This document shows positions 12,801 to 24,452 of a stretch of DNA of 64,000 bases, piece by piece (the stretch's first letter is position 1; every line of letters begins with the position of its first letter). The DNA comes from Lepidostoma basale. Taxonomy: Eukaryota; Arthropoda; Insecta; Trichoptera; Lepidostomatidae. Position numbers and translations under genes: made by a program. The stretch is taken from positions 423,237-487,236 of the forward strand of contig JAHDVF020000939.1 of assembly GCA_022606425.2 (NCBI GenBank), given 5' to 3'. Under the pieces are notes generated by a model that had not been told where the DNA came from, searched no databases, and saw only the letters and a list, made by a program, of their open reading frames with translations.

Positions 12801-14942
12801 TGTTATTTTTTTTAAGTTTTAATCCTAGGGATTGGTTTGCAACAAAGTGTAACATTTTTGCTGGTTCTTGGGATGCCTTTTGGGCCTTTAATGTAGTAGT
12901 TTCCCATTGATTTCCCATTTGAATACAATATATACAATATATTATCTGAATCCAATTTTACTGTTAACAATTTTTTTAGTTATTGATTCGCATGGCATCA
13001 GTGGCGTTACTCTCATGGAAGCCCAGAAGCCCGGCTTGCGTAAGAAATTTTGAATCAAAACCTCTTCTGGCTTACAGAGGTTCAGCTCTTGTGGCTGTTC
13101 TTTTTACCTCTGATGGGAACATTGTTGGAAGGTGATTTGTGGTGTTGGTTTATGCGGGGGCATGATTACTTAGATTGTTGATTCAAAATTTCTTACGCAA
13201 GCCAAGCTTCTGGGCTTCTATGGGAGTACCGCCACTGCGTGGCATATGATGGGTAGCTAGTCTATCGCCATTTTTATTGTTATCTGAATTCTACCAGACC
13301 AATGACAGCATGTTTTTTTTCACACCGTCATTGCCGGTAATCGAACCTGGGACCTTCGGTGTGGCAGTCATAGCTGTTGCCACTCTGCCACGAAGGCCGT
13401 CAATTGTAATGATAATTATGTTTAATTGTAATCATCATTATAATAATCATAATCATGGCTATTTCACCTGTAGGCTGCAGGAATAGGGGAACTAAGGAAC
13501 AGTCATGACCCTACAGTGACATACGAAGGAGACAACCACGTCCTGGGACAACAGACCAGTAACTGGCTGCTGAGACAGTGGGAAGGGTTCCATCGCAGGG
13601 AGATTCCTGTCTCGTCCCCACTTGGAACCATTTCCTTCATCGAGAATGCCTCAAATATTCTAGCGACTACTTTCGACCCTAGAAAAATTACAAATGTAAC
13701 TAATGAACAATGTGAGTATGTGTTAATGTGAATTCACTGATGTTAACAACAGTAGCATAATATTTGAAGATTCCTATATATATTAATTGAAATGTTTCTT
13801 TCAGTTATCATGTCCTGTTACGAGTGGTTGATATGCTGGCTTCTAAATGAAACCGATTCCAAAATAAAGGAAGAGATGATCAAGGGAAAAACCAAGTTTG
13901 CCGCCCGCTGTGATAATCAAGTGTACAGAGCGAGCGTACTGACCCGCGCCTACTCCGAATATATTGTCCTCAAGTATTACGGACAGAAAATTTCCACTGC
14001 AGACCAGACCCTTCAACCGGTTTTAAAAAATCTCTTCATTCTGTTTGGACTCTCTTCGTTAGATAAGCATCTCGTGCTTCTGTACCAAGGAGGTTATGCC
14101 ACCGGCTCCAGCCTCGCTGAGATGGTGCGGGAGGGGATCTTGGAGTATTGTGCTAGAATTAAACCCGATGCTATAGCCATCGTTGATGCACTCGCACCTC
14201 CTGATTTTGTACTAAATTCTGTACTTGGAAAATCTGATGGAAAGGTAATAACTATAGAATTACTCTCTAAAGTATCTTCACATTAGAGAGTATGGTAGCT
14301 ATCCGTGGCTCTATCTCACGGTATTTCTTTTGGGGATACTGGGGACCAACTCTTAGCAGCTACGAAGAGATGGGTTTCTTACAACCCATTTATTTAGATT
14401 AATCAGGGGATATTTCGAATACTTGGCATGCTGGTGGATGTTAATCCTTTTTTTCCTGATAGGTGTATCCAATATAATAGTTCATACAGTAGTACAATAG
14501 ATTGTTCTGACTACTAGCTGACAGAACCAAGCTACCCCTGGTGGGAAAAACAATCACGATGAACACGATCTCCTCGGAGATTGACGTCTTTCATATTAAT
14601 AAAAGTATGTTCAGAAGTCAAATACTCTTGACTTTAGTGAGTATCTTGTTTTTCTAAAGTCGAACCATCTCTCATGCGTTCCTGGTATTTTACCTGTTCT
14701 TAAATATATGCCTTAAACTGTGAATAAGTCTGTAACATATTTTGAGAAAGATAAACTGATTTGATTTGACTATTTCATCGCATACCACCGGCGCTTTTGT
14801 TTCTATTAAATGGGATTAATTATTTAAAATTTTACAGCTCTACCAGAATCTCCAATCGGAGTTCTTCCACAATCCGGGCGCCATGGAGAGAGCTTCATGG
14901 TGGAAAGAAATCAGCAGCACTTTTACAAAGAGCAAGTTGTAG
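6820..14942 (+). CDS. ACOX3: Peroxisomal acyl-CoA oxidase, ACOX3-like, copy A (3' part, exons 5-11)
   Basis: Seven exons are visible: 6820-6994, 10171-10450, 11178-11300, 12646-12765, 13474-13711, 13805-14244 and 14838-14942 (stop TAG). All junctions are GT-AG and the phases join into one open frame of about 492 residues. By analogy with copy B, exons 1-4 lie left of the window. The enzyme oxidises acyl-CoA to trans-2-enoyl-CoA in peroxisomes using FAD and O2, releasing H2O2. Family marks seen are the [20 protein letters not shown] stretch in exon 5, RKQFG in exon 6, GGHGY in exon 8, TYEGDN in exon 9 (its Glu corresponds to the known catalytic base of acyl-CoA oxidases) and a C-terminal SKL, the type-1 peroxisomal targeting signal. 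Exons 5, 6, 8, 9 and 10 have the same lengths as in copy B. Exon 7 is three codons longer and the last exon five codons longer. No frame break is seen. The paralogue assignment (ACOX3 rather than ACOX1) rests on remembered family resemblance. Confidence 0.9.
7390..8345 (-). mobile_element. RTE-like LINE fragment interrupted by a hAT-like MITE
   Basis: Minus-strand pieces flank the MITE at 7719-8226: [15 protein letters not shown] before it and [27 protein letters not shown] after it. Both belong to the same family as 39582-40420. Frames are broken. Confidence 0.7.
7719..8226. mobile_element. hAT-like MITE with 8-bp target duplication
   Basis: It starts CAGTGGTTCCCAAAC and ends GGACCACTG. The flanks gtctaaag (7711-7718) and gtataaag (8227-8234) form an 8-bp duplication with one mismatch. 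It is 508 bp and non-coding. The host is an RTE fragment. Confidence 0.75.
8346..8924. other. AT-rich intron, unassigned
   Basis: No gene seen. A patch at 8465-8610 (catgtcgggttcccctgacg...) is weakly like 21700-21790 (catgtcaggtatccctgaca), a possible unclassified repeat. Confidence 0.3.
8925..9310 (-). mobile_element. RTE-like LINE fragment (EAF-W tail family)
   Basis: The minus strand encodes [29 protein letters not shown] and a terminal [15 protein letters not shown] end. A near relative is at 62653-63040. Confidence 0.7.
9640..10140 (+). mobile_element. Jockey-type LINE 3' end fragment
   Basis: The plus strand reads [15 protein letters not shown] and, in another frame, a relative of [13 protein letters not shown], then [21 protein letters not shown] and [14 protein letters not shown]. 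It ends in an A/T-rich simple tail (aaataaataaatataataat) just before exon 6 of copy A. Confidence 0.6.
10507..10650 (+). repeat. About 23-bp minisatellite next to a splice donor
   Basis: Six diverged units of the form ttttcataccaaaatgaaag-tgc begin about 55 bases after the exon 6 donor of copy A. They stay open in the exon's frame if the intron is read through. Confidence 0.75.
10905..11165. repeat. Unclassified interspersed repeat, copy 1
   Basis: It shares cctaatttcgaca, gaaccaatcaga and ctataaccaat with 21470-21700 in the same order. No ends or coding potential were recognised. Confidence 0.45.
11335..11805. mobile_element. Tigger/pogo-like MITE in intron 7 of copy A
   Basis: The inverted ends ctgtgaaacccgga and tccgggtttcaatg are each next to TA. 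The interior gccaatcaccatgttgctcg / gaccaatcacaacgtcgctc is a short direct repeat. No transposase remains. Confidence 0.55.
12113..12558. mobile_element. Tigger/pogo element with N-terminal transposase remnant
   Basis: It has TIRs CAGTACACTCCTGATTTT and AAAATCGGGAGTGTACTG with flanking TA (12111-12112 and 12559-12560), 446 bp in all. From 12328 the plus strand encodes [20 protein letters not shown], a CENP-B/pogo-type DNA-binding start, which stops after QYNVW. The other frame continues with RDIINKKRK. Confidence 0.8.
12999..13237. mobile_element. hAT-like MITE with about 58-bp inverted repeats
   Basis: It starts CAGTGGCGTTACTC and ends GAGTACCGCCACTG. The arms match to gcgtaagaaattttgaatc. 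The flanks catggcat and cgtggcat are an 8-bp duplication with one mismatch. It lies in intron 8 of copy A. Confidence 0.75.
13245..13402 (-). repeat. tRNA-derived SINE (family 1)
   Basis: On the minus strand an A-box-like tggcagagtgg and a B-box-like ggttcgattac sit in the head gacggccttcgtggcagag. The body ends near tagctacccatcatatg. Other copies: 30286-30521, 36275-36400 and 61808-62040. Confidence 0.7.
14286..14765 (+). mobile_element. Jockey-type LINE 3' end in intron 10 of copy A
   Basis: It starts gagtatggtagctatccgtggctct, a relative of the [11 protein letters not shown] block, and ends with the tail aaactgatttgatttga. Frames are broken. It begins about 40 bases after the exon 10 donor. 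Confidence 0.6.
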
Positions 14943-15435
14943 GCCGGCGGTGTTATCGCACTTATTGGAACCAAATTATTGACGGATGCTATATTTTAAT
15001 TTTATCTGAATTGACCAGTGATTACTAAAATGCTGCTCATAACTTTTAGTGTATATTTTGTTACTCCTTTACATTTGTTCAATTTGTATATCTGTCCGAA
15101 TGAACGATAGAAGTTTTCCTTACAATTATATATCGATTGTAAAATATTGTGAATAGATTGAGACACATTTTTGAGAAAACTAACACAGTATCCCTTAGGA
15201 AAATTGTATGAAGGATCAGCTTTAACGTTTAAAAATAGTATTTTTCTTTCTTATAGTGTGGGAAATTATTTGATACATTTCGTGATTATATAGTAATAAA
15301 TTATGTTTTAACTAATTTATTATAAGGAAAACTATTTCATATGAAAAATAATCTAATTATTTCCTTTTAGTAGATCTGATGAGATTGTTTTCCCAATGGG
15401 TCTTTAATCTCTTTTTAAAATTATAAATTACCATA

Positions 15436-16003
15436 CAGTAGTCTCTCTTTTTAACAATATCCAAGGGACTGCGCATTGTCATCGTTATAGAGAGTGATCG
15501 TGATAGAGAGAGATCGTTATATAGAGAGACAACAATGTTTGAAGAAATAATGTTAAAAAATAAAGTATGCGATGCCATAAAATCATAAAACAAATATGTA
15601 TATATGTATTTATTACTGTATTAATTATGTTAATGTAAATATTTACTTTTAATAATATTCCTTCATCAGCTTGTCTCCATCCACTTCTTGACGTAAGCCT
15701 CTCCACCCCCAAGCCATCCCTCTCGGTCTCTCGCCAGTGTCCAGGCCCTTCTCACTATCCACACAATATCTTCGCTCCACCTGGTAGGCTGTCGTCTTCG
15801 ACCCAACCTTGGCCTCCATTCAGTAACCCCCTGGCTCCATTTTCCCATTGGCACACATGCCCAGCCCATTGCCACTTCATCCTTGCAATGCGTATCCCTA
15901 TGTCAGTGACCCTGGTGCATCTTCTAATCTCCACGTTGGGTATATGGGTATATGTTATAGACAGATTATCCTTATAGGGAGAATCGTTATAAAGAGAGAC
16001 TAC
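15436..16003. mobile_element. Tigger/pogo-like MITE with an RTE fragment inside
   Basis: It has inverted ends CAGTAGTCTCTCTTTTTAAC and gttataaagagagactactg with TA on both sides. An RTE piece occupies 15665-15955. Confidence 0.7.
15665..15955 (-). mobile_element. RTE-like LINE fragment nested in a Tigger MITE
   Basis: The minus strand encodes MAMGWACV-type remnants, GWVEDDSLPGGAKIL in another frame, and a terminal EAYVKKWM-like end. The closest relative in the window is 42128-42722. Confidence 0.6.
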
Positions 16004-16869
16004 TGTATTATGTATATTATTAGTTTCTTATTTCTTTATTTGACTCATTTAATTCACAATAATATTTTGTCTAATTTGTACAGGGCTGTTTTCGTGAGTA
16101 ACTCACCTCAATGACGCTTTGACAAGTGTTGCCGTGTGTCGTATTTTGAACATCTCAACTCTAGTTTCAGAATAATTTCAAAATATATAGTTTTGTAAGA
16201 AATAAAAAAAAATTAATATTTTTGTTCCTCAATTCATTATTCATTATAGATACATAGTTTTCACACACTCCTCATGGTGCTGTTGCCGCAAGAAGGTTGG
16301 CAATTGGTCTACTTTGATCGAGAAACTCCCAATTTATATGTTGGTAGATGCCAGCAGTTTCATTCAACTTTCCCTCCGTGATCATGCTTGATTAGACTAT
16401 TATTTTTATACTTGTTAATAATATATAATATGCAAGGATATTTCATTATGGGTCAAATGAAGGAGTATTTTTTTTTCATTGTAGATATTATAGCAGCTGT
16501 GTTTCTATTCTAGTGAATATAAATAAATGTGTCACAATATTTAGGTAAATTTACAATCTTTATTTTTTTCTTAAATTATTTTCAGTCTTCTAGAATGTAT
16601 CATTGGTCGTTTAGTATAAATGGTTAAATTTTCACTCGGGTATAGTTTTGTAGTTTAGAAATTACTTTATTTTTGTTGCATTTGAGTACATTGTATATGG
16701 TTAATGTATATATAAGTTATTATATATAATTACATATTTTTTAAAAGAAAACCTTTCATTTGACCAGGTGCCAAAGTCATAAGTTTAACGTGTATTTTAA
16801 ATATAACCAAATGATTTCTGAATGCATTCACCGGAAACAATTTTACGGTGTTTTTAACTCTCAGTATTT
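16004..16869. other. AT-rich spacer, unassigned
   Basis: No coding region recognised. The stretch gtgagtaactcacctcaatgac at 16095 resembles gtgagtaactcaactttgac at 63821. Confidence 0.3.
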
Positions 16870-17280
16870 TTCCATATTCTGTCAGATCCTCCAATGATGA
16901 CTATCCCTCGGGAGAAATCTTTCTCTTCATCCGTGCGAAACAGTTTCTTGTTAAGCTAAGATATTTGTCATCTGTCAACTCCCCTATTACTTGATTATTC
17001 CTTTAAGTATTAGTTTTTTAAGATTCTATGGATTAAAGAATCCTTTGAATACCTTATTCAGCTATTTTTTTTTTTCATATTCTGTCAGATCCTCCAATGA
17101 TGACTATCCTTAGGAGATACTTCTTTATCTTCAGCTGCACGAAACAGTTTCTTGTTAAACCAAGACATTTGTCTTCTGTTGACTCCCTGATTATGTACTT
17201 GATTATTCTTTTAAGTATTAGTCTTTTGAGATTCTCTAAATGCTTTGAATAGCTCTGGCATTTGTTAGTTATTTTTAAAT
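16870..17280 (+). repeat. Tandem direct repeat, two units of about 205 bp
   Basis: The block beginning catattctgtcagatcctcc occurs at 16872 and again at 17078. Both units continue through gaaacagtttcttgttaa and cttttaagtattagt with scattered differences. Confidence 0.75.
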
Positions 17281-17351
17281 TCTACAAAAAAGTGCCCATT
17301 ATTTACATCTTTCTTGAAGAAAATTCAACTTGCACATTTGTTTCTATTCAT

Positions 17352-17505
17352 ATGTTTTTCTTTATTGTTTCTTGAACAATAATGTAATACTCCATATTAA
17401 ATCATTAATATGTCTAATGCCTCACCAAGCCGAAACGTGTCATTCCCATAAAATATAATAAAACTTTTAGAATATAGAAGTTTTCGTTCATATAATTGAC
17501 ATGTT
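17352..17505. repeat. Hairpin-bearing repeat module
   Basis: It carries attgtttcttgaacaata, gccgaaacgtgtcattccca and aaaacttttagaa. The same parts in the same order recur at 22745-23275 and 37340-37560, with a weaker copy near 9300-9400. Confidence 0.45.
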
Positions 17506-17900
17506 TTACAAGGAAGTGTACATGGAAAAAATTCTAATAAAAAAATAGTATGTAATTGACATGAAAATATATATTTTTCATTAAATACATTGGTTTAGGT
17601 AATGATGCGTTTTGATAGATCCTTGTTATCATATTAATGATATTGACATGTATTTTTTGTATTATTTTTTTTATTTAACTCATGGTTTATTCTTATTTTT
17701 TATTAAGAAATATATTTTTTACACTGTGTAATATAAGAAGAACAAAGTATTTCCTGTCTAAATAATGTACTATTTTCAGACCTCGTGTATGAATTATTTC
17801 AAGTAGATATATTATAGTATTATTTTTTTATGATTTTGGATTAAATATTTCTTTTTATCATATATTTATACAAAGTCTATTAATTTTTTTACTTCATTAA

Positions 17901-18092
17901 CCCTTTGGTAACCAACATTTTGCTACACTTACGAGAAATGACAAATCCCACAGATCAAATCATGATTTATAAAATAATCATATGAATTTTATACAATTTG
18001 AGGAAGTAAGTCAGTGGTACATATTTTTTAATTTAGAATTAAAAGACAATTTATAAATTAAAAGTATTCCAAAATTGCCGGCAACCGAAGGG
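17901..18092. mobile_element. TTAA-flanked MITE (piggyBac-like)
   Basis: It has TTAA-CCCTTTGGTAACC at the left and GGCAACCGAAGGG-TTAA at the right. It is 192 bp, the shortest member of the family in this window. Confidence 0.7.
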
Positions 18093-18318
18093 TTAACAGT
18101 ATTCACACGTATTGTTTTATTGATTTCTATAAAAAAATTTAGATGTAAAAAGAAAGATTGAATTTTGAAAAAATCATGGAGTGTACACATATTTCTTTTT
18201 AACAATTTAAGCAGATATACTCAAGATTAGTTCAATATTATAAAGATAACTCATTTTACTGTTGATTAATAATTAATATAACATTTTTGTTTACTATGCA
18301 TAAGAATAAATGATAATT

Positions 18319-18834
18319 CGAGGCATATCTAGAAAGTAAGTGTACTGAGGCTCTCACGGCCGGATGGATTTTATTTTCGACACTTTTCCGTGTAGCCTGA
18401 CCCTTCCCCTCAGCAACGAGACTGGTTCGAGGTCAGTACGTTGAGAAGTGTCGACGCGACAACACGTTTCGTGAAAAATGTCAATCCAATCTCCCGCCAA
18501 GTGCGAAATACGCGGCGCCGGGCAAGAGTTTTTGAGGCGCTGCAAACTCCATGGAGATGAATATCTCCGCTCCATCGTTACTGGAAATGAAACTTGGGTT
18601 GCACACTTCAACCGACGAGGAGGTGGAGAATTGGACGAAGGGGTTGGCGGGAAACTACTTCGAGGAAGGCATCAAAAAGTTGATACCCGGCTTCACCACC
18701 TGCATTGAGAGGAATGGCGACTATGTCGAAAAATAGCTTACATATGTACTACGGTAACACGTAATTTTTTTGTTTAAATAAAAAAAATTGTAACCTACAA
18801 AAATTCAGTACACTTACTTTCTGGAGATGCCTTG
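18319..18834 (+). mobile_element. Internally deleted mariner-like element
   Basis: The ends cgaggcatatctagaaagta and tactttctggagatgccttg are inverted repeats. The plus strand keeps LRSIVTGNETWVAHF (first catalytic block, N where D is usual) joined to ENWTKGLAGNYFEEGIKKL and ERNGDYVEK (C-terminus). The other two catalytic blocks are deleted. Confidence 0.75.
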
Positions 18835-21800
18835 TATATGTATACAATCCAAATACAATATTATGAAATTTGTTCCATTCCCCCCATTCCATGAATAATA
18901 ATCTTACTCTTGAGTCATCTTTCTCTTGTGTGTAATTTCACCTACATATTAATGTATAATCTCTCTTCTTTATGTACTTACGTTTTTTTTTAAAATAATT
19001 GATGGCTGGTTATTACAAAGGTGCTAAGCGGTTTTAACATAAAACAAAGAAAAAGAGAAAAAAAAACTGTCATATAGCATGGCTGGCATATTTCGAGGAA
19101 GTTTGAACTGCGCTATATTATTCAATCACTTTGCACACTTATGTTTAACACCAATTAGGATCAAAAACTCATTTTTGATACTTGACACCTTTGTAATAAT
19201 TAGCTCTATGTTTTAAAGTATGTAGTGCGTTTATTTTATTCTTATTCTTACTTGAATCTTAACATGATTAACAATCTTTAAAGTTAGTATTTATTCTACT
19301 TAAAGTCATATAATATTCCACCATTAATGAAAAAATCTTATTTTTTTTAAAAAATAATTAATTAGTACTACCGCACTTCGTACAACTATTGATGTAAAGA
19401 AAAAATAATCATAACAAATAACATGTGGTGTCCCTTTTGGACCTGAATTATGTTTTTGCAGATGATTGCGACAACAAGTTTGTCTGTTAACACTTTTTTT
19501 TTATTAAGCATTTTATACTTACAATGCAGTTATATAAAAAAAATTACCACAATTCATTTGTGTTATTGGATTAAATCTGTTTTTCTTTATATCATTCTTA
19601 ATTCTCTTTTTAAATTAAAATATTGATCGGTGTAAGCATGATTGTTGTCCAAAACAACACAAAAATTCATATGATATTGAATGTTTTTTTTATATAATAT
19701 ATTTAATATTTAAGAAAAAAAATTTAATATCACGGGTGTTTTTTTTAAAAATTGTTAGCAAAATAAGTTAATGCAGTTTATTTTGGATTTCAATACCCAT
19801 GTGTTGGCATCAATCAATATATTATAAAACTATGAAGTTGCAAAAAATGTATGGTTATATGCTTATGGGATTTATAAAATCTTGGAGGGGGGGGGGGGGG
19901 AACTATTTCGTCAATGTTAACGAGTCCTCAATATTTTTTCTCAAATAATTATTATATTACTTTGCTATAAATATTATAAGTAATATTTTACAAATTATTC
20001 ATTAATTTCTAGAAGTTACCCGTTCCTTCAGAACTTTAAAAGTTTTCCACGAATGTATTGTTTTCTGTTATATTTTTATATAACATTTATTTAGTCTCAA
20101 ATATATAAGATTTATGTAAGTGCCTTAGTTATTTTGTATCTATGATAAAATCTTTCAATTATACATGTTTATGATAAAATTGATTTAAAAAAATATAATA
20201 TAAAAAATAACACTTTTATGTCATTTAAATCATTTTGATGATTTGTTAAGAATGTTTAAAAAAAAAATAATATTATGTAAAAGAGGACACTTATTAATAC
20301 ATAAAACTTATTTTTTATCAACAATTCCTTTATGTCTACGTTTGGGTTCTGATTTAAAATAATCAGTTTTGAATATTTTTTTCTGCATTGCATTTTAATA
20401 AACAAATGTATATACATTATACTTACCCTTTAATGTAGTTGGTTAGTAAATGTAATGACCCGGTGTGCAGTGTATGTCCTGTTTATTGGATCCTCCAGAG
20501 TACTGGGTTGGACTTTATTGAGTCACGTTATATGTGTGTTGTGTGGTATTGTAACATATGAGAGCTATACATATTGTGCATGTGCTAGATAAGGTGTATC
20601 CCACTTCTGTGGTAGTCGAAATGATTGTATTTATACTGTTAAGAATGTAATTTTGCAGTCCTTAATGTCTGTATTTTTGTTTACTTTTTCCCTTAAAGGT
20701 GACGCCTCTATGTAAATTGTGATTTCTATACAATAATTCCACATGATATAATCTTTATAGGCGACTATACTGTGATCTATCCCATGTTAAAGTGATGAAA
20801 GTTTTGTAAATAATTTACAATTAGCTTATTCTTTGTGGATAACAACACGCTGACTGTTGAATTAAAAAGAGATCAAATAACGTGATCAAACTATAACATT
20901 TTGTTTATTAGAGTTCCTTCATTTCAGGGAGAATGTTTGCAATAGTGTGAGTGACAGTGCGTTTACAAAAAAACTAGATGCTGTTTTTATTTTTTATGAA
21001 TATAAAAACCAAAACAATATTTCCATAATATTTTATATTCAAATATTGGAATAAACCAACATGTTTTTTTTAATAAAAATGTTATTAGCTTCAATTGTAA
21101 TAATCACAAAATTAAAGCCATTTAATTTTTTTTATGTTCTTGACCTTTTTACAAAAACGATTGAGAGTGTGAGTAATGTTCATAATGATACTATACAATG
21201 TTAAAATTCAAAGGAATTTGCTGTTTTTATTTAATAATTTTAAATATTAGGTACCCTGGCTAAGGGGGTCTGAAAGTTCCCATTTTTTTTAGATAAATTT
21301 GTGTTGTTACTGGAATTCTGAAACAAAGCCACAAACAGAAACATGTCCTTCAACTGTTAAAAGGAATTCCTTTTAGATAATCCATTGTTTTGGTGGAAAC
21401 ACTTGATATTTCAACATTATTAACTGTTTAAATAAAAAAAAACTTGTTATGAATATCACAATTGATTATATTTAGTCGCGATAGCTGTTTCGGATTGTTG
21501 AATTCATTTCCCTAATTTCGACAGAGTAGTAATTTTCTAATTGCCGAGTATTTTTGGAGCAAATGTTGTGCATTCCGCCTACTACTACGACCCAGGAACC
21601 AATCAGATAGCTTTCTATAACCAATTTAGATGTTACTCACACAATTGAAAATATTCTTCCTGAAGTGAATAAACTATACATATGCCTTTCTTATTTTAAT
21701 CCCAATGTCATGTCAGGTATCCCTGACATTGAGTATCACTTGAGCGTAGGCATCTCTTCAAAGGTTACCTGGGACTAAGAACCATGACTTGATTCCACTT

Positions 21801-22744
21801 CATAGATAGCCCAGGGAATGATATCCAAAGTGGTTTCTTTACCTTTGCCTCTGGGATTTTTTTCTAGTTTTATGGCCACTCTATTTGCTAAGACACTGGT
21901 GGTTATGTCAACGGTCACATTGTCCACGGTTCGCGGAGTATAAGATACCACTTGTGGACAAGAGTCAGATATGACGGTAGTGTTGCTCGTGCAGTTGGAC
22001 CATGGCCATCAAAACATCTATGTCCATAAAAAATGTAATTGACTAAATGTGTAATACCATGTGTTTAAATAAAAATTTAATCATGAAATGATTTTATTCA
22101 TCTTAAGTAATAAAATATTTAACTTCTTTCATCATCTTCTTAAATATCTTATTACCATTTCTTTTATAATTCCTTTCATTTTTGACTCGCTAAGTATTGA
22201 TTCAAGTTCACCCATTAGTTCACAAACAATGATAAACACCAGTTTATACTAAATGCAAGATCATTTTACTTCAAAATAATGTGGTGGCACTTCACTTTCC
22301 TGTTAACAATTCCAATAAATATACTTACTTTTTTTAAGTCAAAATATGGTAACTGATTTATTAATTACCTGTGTATTACTTATTATTTAACTAGTTTGAT
22401 AACATTATAACAAAGTTAAGTTTTTTATTTTGACTTAGAACTACTCTTATCATTTTTTTTTGTTTATCGCCCACTGGTTCTGCTTACTGTTTTTTTTTAT
22501 TTTTTTTTTTAGTAAAATGTGTTTGAAGTTATGTTCATAATTAAAGTACTATATATATATTTTGACAATGTTGTGTTGTATATAGAAATGGTTGCCACTA
22601 TTGATGAATATTATTAAGCTGATACTTGTTAAATGTATATTGAATTTAATTTTCAAGTAAATAAGTAACATAATCACCCTTCCGAACCTTATAACCTAGG
22701 AGTAGATCTCAGTCTGTGATTCCTATTATCTATAATATCTAATT
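18835..22744. other. Long AT-rich A-B spacer
   Basis: No gene seen. Contents: a run of 14 G at 19887-19900; a block at 20915-21330 with a counterpart at 51172-51430 plus 52226-52400; and an unclassified repeat at 21470-21700. Some of it could be 3' UTR of copy A, but this cannot be shown. Confidence 0.4.
21470..21700. repeat. Unclassified interspersed repeat, copy 2
   Basis: Counterpart of 10905-11165, sharing ccctaatttcgaca, aggaaccaatcaga, tctataaccaat and gttactcaca. Confidence 0.45.
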
Positions 22745-22778
22745 AATTGTTTCTTGAACAATGATGTAAAACTCCATA

Positions 22779-23162
22779 TCGTCACCTGAGAGTAAGAGGG
22801 TTCCGACTAACAAAATTTCACATTTGGCTTTTTTTCGTGAAAAGGGTTCTTACTAAACTTATCTATACATACAATTAAAAATAACATGTAATAGTATCGT
22901 CATTTTGATGTTACGAAAAGAATCAAGTTCCATCTGATCATTCAAAACACACGATTCACTGAAGGATTCATTTAAACTTAGAACATTATTATTCCAACTG
23001 TTGCCAGACAAAATTTACAAGTTTCTCGGTAAAAGAATCTCTGGAAATTGGAGTAAAACCCTTTTATTCCAAGATACACACCCGAAACCAACAAAACTTT
23101 GACTTCGTTTTTCTAAGCTTTTTACTTTTGTCAGTTGGAACCTTCTTACTCTCAGGTGACGA
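22779..23162. mobile_element. TA-flanked MITE with 30-bp inverted ends
   Basis: The ends TCGTCACCTGAGAGTAAGAG and the matching cttactctcaggtgacga are next to TA. It is 384 bp. It splits a copy of the hairpin-bearing module (22745-23275). Confidence 0.7.
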
Positions 23163-23164
23163 TA

Positions 23165-23999
23165 TGTAATAATATGAATAAAAACATCCGTTTGATAATG
23201 CCTTAGACAGGCAAAACATGTCATTCACATAAATCATAATCAAACTTCTAGAAAACAGACATTTTCATTTGTGTTAATTAAATAATAACTAACTCTATAT
23301 GTTTATAAATATCTACTGATTTTCGATAAGATCCAGTTAACAACATATTTGTTATATATTTTATATATGTTAACATCAATTAGTTGGTGGCTATTGCCTT
23401 TAGGCGATAAGCTTGCCGATTGCATACATTTTGTTACTTATTCACTCTAATAAAACTCCGTTATTTTGATGGGATAAATTCTGATGTAAAAATTAACAGA
23501 CATAAAAATGTATGCAGGGAAAAAGGTATTCGAAAGACTTGATGAAACATTTGTCAATACCAAAATTAAAAATAATTTAATTGCAACTTACGAAATTATA
23601 ATAATTTTATTTGCTTTTAACATATTAACAGAAAAAAATGTACATTATAATATTTCAATAAATGAACATGTAATTTTATTGTCTGTAATTTTGGTGTCTG
23701 TAATGTTACACGAAATAAATTATATTTATTGCATCATAAATTCCATATTTTCTGTTTTTTACGATAAGTCAGATAATGAGACCAAAAAATAATATAATTC
23801 TCTGAAGAACCCATAATCACTTAAGTAGTCGTTATGAAAATTTGTTTGAAATGTGTTTTAAAATCACAATATTACTATTTCATTATGTATGCTCACATGC
23901 GGTATTAATTTATAAACTAACCCAACCTAGAACATACTTTTGACCTCCTTGACATTCATAGTGTCATGTGCACATCCATTATTTATTTTGACTTCTCTA
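23165..23999. other. AT-rich spacer, unassigned
   Basis: A 94-codon open stretch at 23508-23792 is A/T-driven and unlike known proteins. A short part (acagaaaaaaatgtacatta) recurs at about 53050, so it is treated as non-coding. Confidence 0.35.
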
Positions 24000-24215
24000 A
24001 CTAACTAACTAACCATCACTCCGTTTCTCGGAGGGGTAGGGAGAGAGGATGGACCGCCAAATTGTTCTATCCTGACATAACTCTCGCACCTCCTACATTT
24101 ACACACCGTGACGTGCACGCTCGTCGATTGTTCCTACTTCGAACATGATCGCCTTTCAGTATTTGATTAATTTGGTCATGCCATGTCTTCCTTCTCACAT
24201 AGAAATATAGTATTA
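24000..24215 (-). mobile_element. RTE-like LINE 3' tail fragment
   Basis: It starts ctaactaactaaccatcact, the shared TTAG-type tail on the minus strand, followed by the end of the coding region. It is degenerate. Confidence 0.55.
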
Positions 24216-24364
24216 TATTAATTTGTCTTTTAGATGTGTTTTCTTCCGAAGTTATTGTTCAATTATACTTTCTTTCATATGAAGCACTTGATTTGTGGTC
24301 TGGGAGTATTAAAAATAAGTTTAAAACGCTTTAACTAGTTTATACATCACTTTATTTGTGTCAA

Positions 24365-24452
24365 AAGCAACCGGTTTCGCTCACGTGACTCACCTTATTT
24401 TGTAACCCTGACGATGCTCAGGCAGGAGCGAAACCGGTTGATTTTGACAAAA
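24365..24452 (+). repeat. Inverted-repeat module with hammerhead-like hairpin
   Basis: gtcaaaagcaaccggtttcg and its near reverse complement face each other. The right half reads ccctgacga, a gctc/gagc stem, then gaaaccggttg. A relative lies at 29840-29890. Confidence 0.45.

Noticed and set aside
13330..13402. tRNA gene on the minus strand
   Set aside because: A- and B-box-like sequences are present but the cloverleaf is poor, and the same head occurs in repeats with a common body, so it is a SINE.
19887..19900. Run of 14 G as a functional quadruplex
   Set aside because: A single G run with no neighbouring runs; more likely a simple repeat or sequencing slippage.
23508..23792. 94-codon open frame, possible small membrane protein
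   Set aside because: Very A/T-biased, no homology recognised, and part of the sequence recurs in the B-C spacer as non-coding DNA.
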